DNA from: an uncultured Ruminococcus sp.
Lineage (GTDB): Bacteria; Bacillota; Clostridia; Oscillospirales; CAG-272
Assembly: GCA_902778145.1 (NCBI GenBank)
Contig: CACYWW010000020.1
Coordinates: 1-33,805 of the forward strand
Reading direction: 5' to 3'
DNA: 33,805 nt
Below, in pieces: positions 15,951-23,661 of this stretch. Position numbers and translations under genes: made by a program. Position 1 is the stretch's first letter; the number at the start of each line of letters is the position of its first letter. The notes below the pieces were generated by a model that was given only the letters and a program-made list of their open reading frames with translations, had not been told where the DNA came from and ran no database searches.

Positions 15951-16988
15951 ATGAAAATGACGTTCAGATGGTACGGAGAGTCCGATCCGATACCGCTCCG
16001 CTACATCAGACAGATCCCGGGTATGACCGGCGTCGTCACCGCGGTATACGATACCCCGGTCGGCACCGTCTGGCAGCCGGAGGCGATCAAGAGGCTCAAG
16101 GATCTGTGCACGGAAAACGGACTTGAGATGGAGGTCATCGAATCTGTCCCGGTCCATGAAGACATCAAGCTCGGAGCCCCCGGACGCGACGAACTGATAA
16201 AAAACTACGCACAGACCGTGAGAAACCTCGGAGAAGCCGGCGTAAAGTGTATCTGCTATAACTTCATGCCTGTCTTTGACTGGCTGAGGACTGACCTGAA
16301 GACGGAGGCGCCGGACGGAAGCACGTCGCTGTCATACAGACACGACAGGCTCTCGGCGATGGATCCGGACGATCTTCATCTGCCCGGATGGGATGAAAGC
16401 TACAAGCCCGAACAGCTCAGAGCGCTGCTCGGCGCTTACAGAAATGTGACTCACGAAAAGCTTTTCGATAATCTCGTGTATTTCCTCCGCGGCATCATGC
16501 CCGCGTGCGTCGAGTACGGCGTCAATATGGCGATACACCCGGACGATCCGCCGTGGGACATGTTCGGTCTGCCGAGGATCATCACCTGCGCCGAAAGCTA
16601 TGAAAAGCTGTTTGCGGCGGTACCGGAGATAAACAACGGCGTCACGTTCTGCACGGGTTCTCTCGGCGCGGGACGCGGCAACGATCTCGTCGCGATGGCG
16701 GAAAAATACGCAAAACGTATACATTTTGCCCATCTGAGACAGATAAGATATTCGGGCGAGCTCGATTTCACGGAATCGGGTCACATGACAGCCTGCGGCG
16801 ATATCGACATTTACGGGATAGTCCGCGCGCTCGTGCTCGGAGGATTCGACGGATATGTGAGACCGGATCACGGACGGAACATCTGGGGAGAGGACGGCAA
16901 GCCCGGCTACGGCCTGTATGACCGCGCGCTCGGAGCCGCGTATCTTTCGGGACTGTTCGAGGCGGTCGAAAAGGAGGAGAAAAAATGA
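15951..16988 (+). CDS. uxuA: D-mannonate dehydratase
   Basis: 345 residues. The start MKMTFRWYGESDP and the blocks IRQIPGMTGVVTA, AIHPDDPPWDMFGLPRI and GAGRGNDLV are diagnostic of UxuA. This TIM-barrel enzyme dehydrates D-mannonate to 2-keto-3-deoxy-D-gluconate and needs a divalent metal. The ATG lies one base after the uxaC stop with GGAGG about eight bases before it. The end overlaps the next gene by four bases. The protein is near the short end of the family (about 345-395 residues) but appears complete. Confidence 0.95.
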   Translation: MKMTFRWYGESDPIPLRYIRQIPGMTGVVTAVYDTPVGTVWQPEAIKRLKDLCTENGLEMEVIESVPVHEDIKLGAPGRDELIKNYAQTVRNLGEAGVKCICYNFMPVFDWLRTDLKTEAPDGSTSLSYRHDRLSAMDPDDLHLPGWDESYKPEQLRALLGAYRNVTHEKLFDNLVYFLRGIMPACVEYGVNMAIHPDDPPWDMFGLPRIITCAESYEKLFAAVPEINNGVTFCTGSLGAGRGNDLVAMAEKYAKRIHFAHLRQIRYSGELDFTESGHMTACGDIDIYGIVRALVLGGFDGYVRPDHGRNIWGEDGKPGYGLYDRALGAAYLSGLFEAVEKEEKK

Positions 16989-17815
16989 AATTGCCTTTTG
17001 AAATAGATCTTAATGGAAAGGTCGCAGTCATAACAGGCGCGGGCGGCGTTATCTGCAGTGAGCTCGCGGCGGCGCTCGCGTCGTGCGGCTGCAGGGTCGC
17101 TCTGCTCGACATAAACGAGGAAGCGGCGAAAAAAGCCGCCGAACGCGCCGGCGGAGAGTGCATCGCGGTAAAATGCGACTGTCTTGATAAGGAAAGCCTT
17201 GAGGCGGCGAAGAAAACCGTCGCCGAAAAGCTCGGAAGGACGGATATACTGATAAACGGCGCCGGCGGCAATAATCCCCGCGCGACGACGGACAACGAGT
17301 ATATGACGCCGGAACTGACGTCGGGAAAGGATTTCTTCTCGCTCGATGCGTCAGGTCTGAGGTTCGTATTCGACCTCAATATCACGTCCGCTTTTCTTAC
17401 GACGCAGGTGTTCGCCGCGGACATGGTGGAGCACGGCGGCAATATCATCAACATCTCAAGCATGAACGCGTACAGGCCGCTTACGAAAATACCGGCTTAC
17501 AGCGCGGCAAAGGCGGGCGTATCGAATTTCACACAGTGGCTCGCCGTTCATTTCGCGCCGTGCGGCATCAGATGCAACGCAATAGCTCCCGGCTTCTTCG
17601 TGACGAACCAGAACAGGTCTCTTCTGTTCACGGATAAAGGCGAGCCTACGCCGCGTACCGGAAAGATCCTTGCGGCGACCCCGATGAAGCGCTTCGGCGA
17701 GGTGTCGGAGCTGATCGGCACGCTCCTGTGGCTCGTATGCGACGGGGCGAGCGGCTTCGTCACCGGTATAACCGTACCGGTGGACGGCGGCTTCTCGTCA
17801 TATTCGGGTGTCTGA
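16985..17815 (+). CDS. SDR-type D-mannonate oxidoreductase (fructuronate reductase)
   Basis: 276 residues, short-chain dehydrogenase fold. The nucleotide motif TGAGGVICS is the form seen in mannonate-oxidoreductase SDRs. The active-site residues are Ser158/Ser159 (NISSMN) and Tyr172-xxx-Lys176 (YSAAK). In context it reduces D-fructuronate to D-mannonate with NAD(P)H, linking uxaC to uxuA. It is unrelated in fold to the long-chain UxuB of E. coli, and SDR enzymes replace it in many Firmicutes and Thermotogae. ATGA overlap with uxuA. Confidence 0.88.
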   Translation: MKLPFEIDLNGKVAVITGAGGVICSELAAALASCGCRVALLDINEEAAKKAAERAGGECIAVKCDCLDKESLEAAKKTVAEKLGRTDILINGAGGNNPRATTDNEYMTPELTSGKDFFSLDASGLRFVFDLNITSAFLTTQVFAADMVEHGGNIINISSMNAYRPLTKIPAYSAAKAGVSNFTQWLAVHFAPCGIRCNAIAPGFFVTNQNRSLLFTDKGEPTPRTGKILAATPMKRFGEVSELIGTLLWLVCDGASGFVTGITVPVDGGFSSYSGV

Positions 17816-17816
17816 T

Positions 17817-18374
17817 ATGGAGAAGAGGATCCCCGTCGTCGTTATCGGCGACGTTAAAGAAACCGATAGAATATGTACGGCGCTCATCGCTTCCGGCATA
17901 AACACGGCTGAGATAACGTTCCGCACGGCTTGCGCCGCGGACGCGATCAGATACGCAGTGTCGGCTTTTCCGGAAATGGAGATCGGCGCCGGTACCGTGA
18001 TCAATGCGGAGCAGTGCGAAAAAGCGATCGACGCCGGCGCTGCGTTCGTCGTTTCTCCGGGATTGTCCGCGGATGTCGCGCGCGTCTGCCGCGAAGCGGG
18101 GATACCGTATTATCCCGGCTGCGCAACGCCTTCGGAGATCATGGCGGCGCTCGATCTCGGTCTTTCCGTGCTGAAATTCTTCCCGGCTGACCTTTACGGC
18201 GGCGTGAAGGCGCTGAAAACGTTTTCATCCGTTTTTCCGGGAGTGAGGTTCATCCCGACGGGCGGCGTCAGCCGTGAGAACGAGGCGGAGTTCCTTTCGC
18301 TCAAAAACGTTACCGCCGTGGGCGGAACATATCTCGTAAAAGACGCGCTCGGAGCGTACGGAGGTAAAAAATGA
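17817..18374 (+). CDS. eda: KDPG aldolase (short form)
   Basis: 185 residues from the ATG at 17817; a GTG three codons earlier is possible and neither has a strong binding site. Catalytic residues are present at the E. coli spacing: Glu32 and Arg36 (EITFRT) and the Schiff-base Lys120 (LKFFPA), 88 residues apart as in E. coli Glu45/Lys133. PGCATPSE and PTGGVS bind phosphate. The enzyme splits 2-keto-3-deoxy-6-phosphogluconate into pyruvate and glyceraldehyde-3-phosphate. Compared with the E. coli enzyme (213 residues) the first helix and the last helix are both missing. It overlaps kdgK by four bases. Confidence 0.92.
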   Translation: MEKRIPVVVIGDVKETDRICTALIASGINTAEITFRTACAADAIRYAVSAFPEMEIGAGTVINAEQCEKAIDAGAAFVVSPGLSADVARVCREAGIPYYPGCATPSEIMAALDLGLSVLKFFPADLYGGVKALKTFSSVFPGVRFIPTGGVSRENEAEFLSLKNVTAVGGTYLVKDALGAYGGKK

Positions 18375-19372
18375 AAAAGATAGTTACGTTCGGTGAGATA
18401 ATGCTCAGGATCTCGCCGGAGGACGGATACAGATTTTTCGGGACAGACCGGGCGAAGCTCTGCTTCGGCGGCAGTGAGGCGAACGTCGCGGCGCTCTGCT
18501 CACAGCTCGGCGTTTCGTCGTCGTTTGTCACGCGTGTGCCCGCAAATCCCTTGGGCGAGGCGGCGAAGAGGTCGCTTTCCGCTGTCGGCACGGACGTCTC
18601 GTCTGTCGTGTACGGCGGAGACAGGCTCGGTGTTTATTACTACGAAAAAGGCGCCGGGATACGTCCGGCGCAGTGCGTTTACGACCGCAAAGGCTCGTCC
18701 TTCGCGTGCTCCTCATATGAGGATTACGACGTTGACGGAATGTTTTCATATGCGGATCATTTCCACCTGTCCGGTATTACTCCGGCTTTGTCCGATAAGA
18801 TGCCCGATATATGCGAGAGGCTCTGCCACGAGGCGAAGACACGCGGCCTGACCGTCAGTTACGATCTGAACCACAGGACGAAGCTGTGGACGGCTGAAGA
18901 AAACAGGGCGGTGACGGAGAGGCTTCTGCCGTTCGTCGATCTTTTCATATCAAATATGTATCAGGCAAACGAGGTGCTGAAGCTCGGTGTCGACACGTCG
19001 TCTGAGGAGAGGGCGTGTATCGCCGTCTGCCGTGAGATAATTAAGAGATACGGGACAAAGACCGTCGCGCTTACTGTGAGAAAGACGTTCTCCGCCGACA
19101 AAAACGGCTTTTTCGGAATGATATACGACGGGGAAAACGCCTGGTTCTCGCGCAAATACGAGACCGGGATCATCGACCGCGTGGGCTCCGGCGACGCGTT
19201 CGACGGAGCGCTTATTTCATGCATCCTGAAGGGATACGATCTTAAGACCGCTGTGGAATACGGCGCGGCTGCCGCGGCGCTGAAGCACTCGATCGAAGGC
19301 GACGTCGCGTATCTTACGGAGGAAGAGATCAAAAGCGCGGCGAACGGCGGCGACGGCCGCGTCAGCAGATAA
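18371..19372 (+). CDS. kdgK: 2-keto-3-deoxygluconate kinase (PfkB family)
   Basis: 333 residues, PfkB/ribokinase fold. The N-terminus has GEIMLRISP and the substrate-binding GGSEANVAAL. The C-terminal signature DRVGSGDAFDGAL contains the catalytic base Asp275. It phosphorylates KDG to KDPG, feeding the aldolase encoded just before it. The start overlaps the aldolase stop as ATGA and has GGAGG upstream. As the last gene of the run it is followed 12 bases later by a strong terminator hairpin. Confidence 0.92.
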   Translation: MKKIVTFGEIMLRISPEDGYRFFGTDRAKLCFGGSEANVAALCSQLGVSSSFVTRVPANPLGEAAKRSLSAVGTDVSSVVYGGDRLGVYYYEKGAGIRPAQCVYDRKGSSFACSSYEDYDVDGMFSYADHFHLSGITPALSDKMPDICERLCHEAKTRGLTVSYDLNHRTKLWTAEENRAVTERLLPFVDLFISNMYQANEVLKLGVDTSSEERACIAVCREIIKRYGTKTVALTVRKTFSADKNGFFGMIYDGENAWFSRKYETGIIDRVGSGDAFDGALISCILKGYDLKTAVEYGAAAAALKHSIEGDVAYLTEEEIKSAANGGDGRVSR

Positions 19373-19384
19373 GAGCGGAAACAG

Positions 19385-19430
19385 CAAAGGGGCACCCGCG
19401 AAACGGCGGGCGTCCCTTTGTTGTTTATTT
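19385..19430 (+). terminator. terminator between convergent transcription units
   Basis: CAAAGGG … CCCGC (from 19385) pairs with GCGGG … CCCTTTG (to 19420) around a GAAACG loop, followed by TTGTTTATTT. It ends the twelve-gene operon. The GH78 gene arriving from the right stops at 19429, so the hairpin probably serves it as well. Confidence 0.85.
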
Positions 19431-21924
19431 ACAGATCGACCGAAAATACGTGGCTGCCGGACGTTACCGTCTTTTTGACGCCGCAGAAATCGACGTCCGC
19501 GGTCATACCGAACGGAATGTTGAGATACAGTATCTTTTTGCCGAATTCAACGATCCATTTTACCTCGACGTCGCCGAGCAGCGTCGTTATGACGTCGCGG
19601 CAGTAATAAAGATCCTTTGGCATATACGGCTTGACGCGGATGCGGCGGCAGCCCGCACCTGTGATCTTAACGCCTGCGATATATTCGTGGAGGAAGCCGT
19701 CTGACGCGCCGTACATCGGGTGATTGTGAGAATTCATATCCGGATTCTTTTTCAGCTCGAACCTCTCCCATACCGTCGTCGCGCCGTGGTTTATCTCATA
19801 CCCGAAGGACGGATAATCCGTCTTGTGCAAAAGCTTCCACGCCTCCTCGATATAGCCGTATTCGGCGAGCATCTCAAACAGGTATTTCGTCGTCAGATTT
19901 CCGGTAGTGAACATATAATTACGGGAAACGAGATCGTCGCGCATATGACGCGCGGCGTCTTTCCTGCATTTTTCCGGCAGGATCCCGAGGCGAAGAGCAA
20001 AGGCGTAGGCGCCCATGCTCCCGCATTCGATCACGCCGGTCCCGGTATCCACCCATTTGCGGCAGAATGCGTCGGCGATCTTCTCAGCCGTCTCTTTGTA
20101 GTATTTTTCTTTTTCCGTATATCCGAGGATGTTCGAAAATTTTTCGAGCAGGCGGCAGTTGAAATAGGAATAACCGGTGGACATCAGGATCCCGGGCGTC
20201 ACCGCGGAGCAGGCGAATTCCTCCGTCACACAGGCGTATGACGGCGCCGCCCAGTCGCCGTAATATGAATAATTGACGATATAGTCGTCCGAGCGGTCGA
20301 GCAGTACCTTCTCCCAGCGCTCAAAGCCCTCGAATCCCTCTCTTATAACGTCCGTGTTGCCCGTGAACATGTAAGCGCGCTCGGCGGCAATGAGGAATGA
20401 CGAGCAGACGGGATCGGCGGGCAGCTGACCGAAGATGAACGGAGCGGTACATCCGATCATCCCGTTCTCACGCTGTGCGTCGAGCACGTCGCGCACGATC
20501 TTCGGGAACATCGCGCCTATATCGAAATTATACGGCGTTTCCTCGAACCTTACCGTCGCGTCGTTGAGCCAGCCCATGCGTTCGTCCCGCTGAGGACAGT
20601 CGGAGAGGATGCTTATCATATTGTTGCGCTCGGTCATGTAGGCGTTGTAATGTATGCGGTTCACGAGAGGCGAGCCGCAGTCGAAATTATTGTATTCGTA
20701 TTTCTGCGTCATGCCGGTATAAAATGCAACGGCATGAACGCTGTCCTTGTCGGCGAAGGGAAGCCCGGTCACCTCGACGTAGCGGAAGCCGTGAAAAGTG
20801 AAGCGGGGAGAAAAGCGCTCGGTGTCTTTGCCCGATGAGATGAAAACGTCCGTGCATTTCGCCTCGCGCAACGGCGCCGTATAGACCGTACCGTCCGCGT
20901 TCAGCATCTCGCCGTACAGCAGCGTCACTTTGTCGCCGCGTTTCAGACCCTCGGCGCTCAGATATACGACACCGGCGATATTCTGCCCGAAGTCGAATAC
21001 GTATCTGTCGCCGACCTTCAGAACGGACACGGCTTTATGCGTCGTACTGTCTGTATCCTGAAGCAGCTGAAGCCTTCTTACGCCGAGCGGCTCCCCGTCG
21101 TAAAGCTTTGCGTTTTCCGGTGCCGTCGGCTCCGCGGTTTCATCGACCGTCTCACCGTCAAATATGTTGGAATACGTTGTCTGACCGTAGACGCAGGACC
21201 AGTCTTCGCCGGTCTTTATGAATTCCTCCTCACCGTCCTCATAGCGGATATGAAGCTCCGCGGACAGGCACGGAACGCCGTCGAATTCTATCTTTCGTCC
21301 GCCGAGATTGCGCTCGACGAAACGGCTGTCGATATGACGCCACCCGTCGGCGACGGTTACCGAGAGGCGGTTTTCGCCTTCGCGGAGCAGACCGCTTACA
21401 ACGTACAGCTTATAGTAACACGTTTTGGTGTAATCGGAAAACGCGGGCGAATAATCGTCAAGAAGGCTTATCCCGTTGACGTACGCCGCCTGATACCCGA
21501 TGCCGCAGCAGTAAAGATACGCGTCCGATACGGGTTTATTTACGGTTATATCGCGGAAAAAATCGACCGGCGCGTTCGGCCTGACCGTTTTGGCGCATAT
21601 CCACGGCGCGGACAGCTCCCGTGCGCATACAGCCGTGCGGCTGCCGGACGACGTCTGACCGTCGTTTGTCGTTACCGTTACGGTGAAGAGAAGCTCGCGG
21701 TCGGTCGGAAGCGTCTCGCTCACCCGCACGGTCTGCCCGTCCGTATCCGCCGATGCCGTGTATACTGTTTTTTCGCCGTCCGTGACCGTCAGCCTGTAAG
21801 ACGTCTGGTACAGCCCGTCGCCGCCGGTCACGGTCCAGCTTACGACCGGCTGAGGCGTTGTTACCGCGCCGCCGTGATCCGGCGTGTATTTGCGGTCGAA
21901 GTATATGTTTTTTACAATTATCAT
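19429..21924 (-). CDS. alpha-L-rhamnosidase, GH78
   Basis: 831 residues without signal peptide. The order of domains is the GH78 standard: an N-terminal Ig-like domain (about 1-100), Bac_rhamnosid_N beta-sandwich (about 110-260), a second beta-domain with YVFDFGQNIAGVV, an alpha/alpha-six barrel with the active-site motif CPQRDERMGWLND (Asp447, Glu448), the GATTVWERF motif, and a C-terminal beta-domain. It should remove terminal L-rhamnose from oligosaccharides or glycosides in the cytoplasm. The ATG at 21924 is chosen because GGAGG lies 11 bases upstream; an ATG six codons earlier overlaps that site. It has its own consensus promoter and faces the uronate operon, so the two units may act on the same rhamnose- and uronate-containing substrate. 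Confidence 0.93.
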   Translation of the reverse strand: MIIVKNIYFDRKYTPDHGGAVTTPQPVVSWTVTGGDGLYQTSYRLTVTDGEKTVYTASADTDGQTVRVSETLPTDRELLFTVTVTTNDGQTSSGSRTAVCARELSAPWICAKTVRPNAPVDFFRDITVNKPVSDAYLYCCGIGYQAAYVNGISLLDDYSPAFSDYTKTCYYKLYVVSGLLREGENRLSVTVADGWRHIDSRFVERNLGGRKIEFDGVPCLSAELHIRYEDGEEEFIKTGEDWSCVYGQTTYSNIFDGETVDETAEPTAPENAKLYDGEPLGVRRLQLLQDTDSTTHKAVSVLKVGDRYVFDFGQNIAGVVYLSAEGLKRGDKVTLLYGEMLNADGTVYTAPLREAKCTDVFISSGKDTERFSPRFTFHGFRYVEVTGLPFADKDSVHAVAFYTGMTQKYEYNNFDCGSPLVNRIHYNAYMTERNNMISILSDCPQRDERMGWLNDATVRFEETPYNFDIGAMFPKIVRDVLDAQRENGMIGCTAPFIFGQLPADPVCSSFLIAAERAYMFTGNTDVIREGFEGFERWEKVLLDRSDDYIVNYSYYGDWAAPSYACVTEEFACSAVTPGILMSTGYSYFNCRLLEKFSNILGYTEKEKYYKETAEKIADAFCRKWVDTGTGVIECGSMGAYAFALRLGILPEKCRKDAARHMRDDLVSRNYMFTTGNLTTKYLFEMLAEYGYIEEAWKLLHKTDYPSFGYEINHGATTVWERFELKKNPDMNSHNHPMYGASDGFLHEYIAGVKITGAGCRRIRVKPYMPKDLYYCRDVITTLLGDVEVKWIVEFGKKILYLNIPFGMTADVDFCGVKKTVTSGSHVFSVDL

Positions 21925-21958
21925 TTGTTGTCTGTCCTCCATCAGGAATATCATCCAT

Positions 21959-21987
21959 ATTATATCATAAACGTGTGATTTTGTCAA
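21959..21987 (-). promoter_or_regulatory. consensus sigma-A promoter of the GH78 gene
   Basis: Minus strand TTGACA (21982-21987), a 17-base spacer and TATAAT (21959-21964), matching the consensus at all twelve positions. Two TTTACAA words (plus strand 22010-22016 and 22021-22027) spaced 11 bases apart lie just upstream of the -35 and could be an operator. Confidence 0.9.
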
Positions 21988-22122
21988 TATAAAAGCGGAT
22001 GCGGCCGTATTTACAAAATGTTTACAATTGATCTGAAACCAAATGACCACTTTTTTATATCTTTATATATGCAGACACAAAACATTTTACAGCCAGTTAA
22101 ACACTTTGTGAAAATCAAGTGT

Positions 22123-22128
22123 TATAAT
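22123..22128 (+). promoter_or_regulatory. probable -10 box of the lipoprotein gene
   Basis: TATAAT at 22123-22128, 29 bases before the start codon. No good -35 is seen at 16-18 bases upstream, so this rests on the -10 and its position. Confidence 0.4.
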
Positions 22129-22157
22129 TGAGCAGAACAAAACAGGAGGACATTATT

Positions 22158-23507
22158 ATGCTTAAAAAATTCATAAGCGTCATCGTATGCGTAGTGATGG
22201 TGGCCGCGATGTTCGCAGGCTGCGCGTCCCGCAAGCCGAAAACGTTCAAGGAAGCGGCGGAAGCCGGGGAAAGCTTCTTCAAGAGCGAAGGAGTAAAGGA
22301 CGTTAAACTGACGATCGGTTATCAGGATAAAAACGCCGTTATCGAGGGTCAGTATGACCATGTCAACGCAAGGGGCGTTTTCTCGATCAAGCTCGATCTC
22401 AAGGATACCGAGCATACCTTCAAGGATATGTTCGTGCTCAACGGGAACAACCTTTACATAAAGGTACCGGATATGTCCGTGCTTGAAGGTATGTTCGCCG
22501 GAATGAACGGTATCGTCGAGGAGGATGACACGATCGGTTACGAATACGGCGGCGAAAATGACGACGTCATATATGACGAAGACAGCGGCTCGGAAGAAGA
22601 AATGTTCACAAAAGCTGACGTTGAGCAGCTTCTGAACATGTCGGATGAAGAGCTGGCGGATCTCGGTATGACCCGTGATATGCTGAACGTATTCATGAAG
22701 CTTTTCGACGAGGAAGGCAACTTTGACTACAGCAAGGCGGCTGATCTCAGCGATGAGGAATTCAAGCTCGCTTTCGGTATCGACAAACCCGATGATGAAT
22801 TCCCGGATTACGGTGACGATATACCCGACGGAGATATCGGTTCCATTCTCCCGTTCCTCGGACTCGGCGAGCTTTCCGAACTCAACGGCAAGTACATCAC
22901 CGTCAAGCTTCCCGAAACAAAGGCTGAGACGCTCAGAAAGGTATTCGAGGACGCCGAGGCGAAGGCGTATGAAAAGCTGCAGAAGCTTGACGCCGAAAAG
23001 GATTACCCGTACGTCGTCAAGGTCACGAAGGCTGACGCAAAGGATCTTATAATCTCCGTTATGGACGGTCTCAAAGCCGGCAAATCCAATATAGCGGGCG
23101 AGCTCGCGGCGATCATAACCGAGTATCTCGGATCCGACTTTGTCAAGCTGATCGAGGAAAACGGCGAAGACAATAAGACTCTCAAGGATACGGTCGAGGC
23201 GGGTCTTGACGAAATGTTCGCGAATACCAACCCCGACGATATCGATCTCGGTGAAGAGGATGACTTCGACTGCGTGATGAAATCAGCGTACGAATCCGGC
23301 AAGAAATATGAGCTCGTAAGCGACGTTTCCGCCGGCAAGGGCGAGGAGAAGGAGACCTTCAAGGTCACCCTCACCGTAACGAAGGCTGAGACGACAGACG
23401 GCTTTGCCGATAAGTGCGCCGCACCCGCCGCCGACGCGGTTGATATCCTGAAGAATATAAAGGACGCGCTCTCCGAGCTTATGAAAGCCGCGGAAGTGAA
23501 TGCGTGA
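22158..23507 (+). CDS. acidic lipoprotein of unknown function
   Basis: 449 residues. A lysine start, hydrophobic segment and lipobox FAGC within the first 25 residues predict a lipid-anchored protein on the outer face of the membrane. The mature part is strongly acidic. A stretch near residues 120-145 and another near 215-230 are made largely of Asp, Glu, Gly and Tyr. Regular alternating segments (VKLTIGYQDKNAVIEGQY …) suggest a beta-rich N-terminal domain. AGGAGG eight bases before the ATG sets the start. The gene stands alone: its own -10 box before and a terminator after. I do not recognise a family. The acidic runs could bind Ca2+ or other cations, but no EF-hand or dockerin pattern is clear. 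Confidence 0.85.
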   Translation: MLKKFISVIVCVVMVAAMFAGCASRKPKTFKEAAEAGESFFKSEGVKDVKLTIGYQDKNAVIEGQYDHVNARGVFSIKLDLKDTEHTFKDMFVLNGNNLYIKVPDMSVLEGMFAGMNGIVEEDDTIGYEYGGENDDVIYDEDSGSEEEMFTKADVEQLLNMSDEELADLGMTRDMLNVFMKLFDEEGNFDYSKAADLSDEEFKLAFGIDKPDDEFPDYGDDIPDGDIGSILPFLGLGELSELNGKYITVKLPETKAETLRKVFEDAEAKAYEKLQKLDAEKDYPYVVKVTKADAKDLIISVMDGLKAGKSNIAGELAAIITEYLGSDFVKLIEENGEDNKTLKDTVEAGLDEMFANTNPDDIDLGEEDDFDCVMKSAYESGKKYELVSDVSAGKGEEKETFKVTLTVTKAETTDGFADKCAAPAADAVDILKNIKDALSELMKAAEVNA

Positions 23508-23520
23508 CAAGAAACAGTGA

Positions 23521-23550
23521 AAAGCTCCTGCGGGAGCTTTTTGCTTTTTT
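23521..23550 (+). terminator. intrinsic terminator of the lipoprotein gene
   Basis: AAAGCTCC (23521-23528), loop TGCG, GGAGCTTT (23533-23540), then TTGCTTTTTT. It lies 13 bases after the stop codon. Confidence 0.92.
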
Positions 23551-23601
23551 GTCAAATTCCGAATTTTTGTACTGTGTTCTGAAAAAATTTTATAAAAAGT
23601 A

Positions 23602-23630
23602 TTGCAATTTCTTTCTATATAGTATATAAT
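23602..23630 (+). promoter_or_regulatory. sigma-A promoter of the argS operon
   Basis: TTGCAA (23602-23607), 17 bases, TATAAT (23625-23630), 31 bases before the argS start. No T-box leader fits in this short untranslated region. Confidence 0.8.
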
Positions 23631-23661
23631 TAAACACTACTTAAAAAAGGGCAGGTTCTGA

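Noticed and set aside
22000-22157. Possible riboswitch or leader upstream of the lipoprotein gene
   Set aside because: Only about 25 bases lie between the -10 region and the start codon, and no stable leader fold with a terminator or sequestered binding site is visible.
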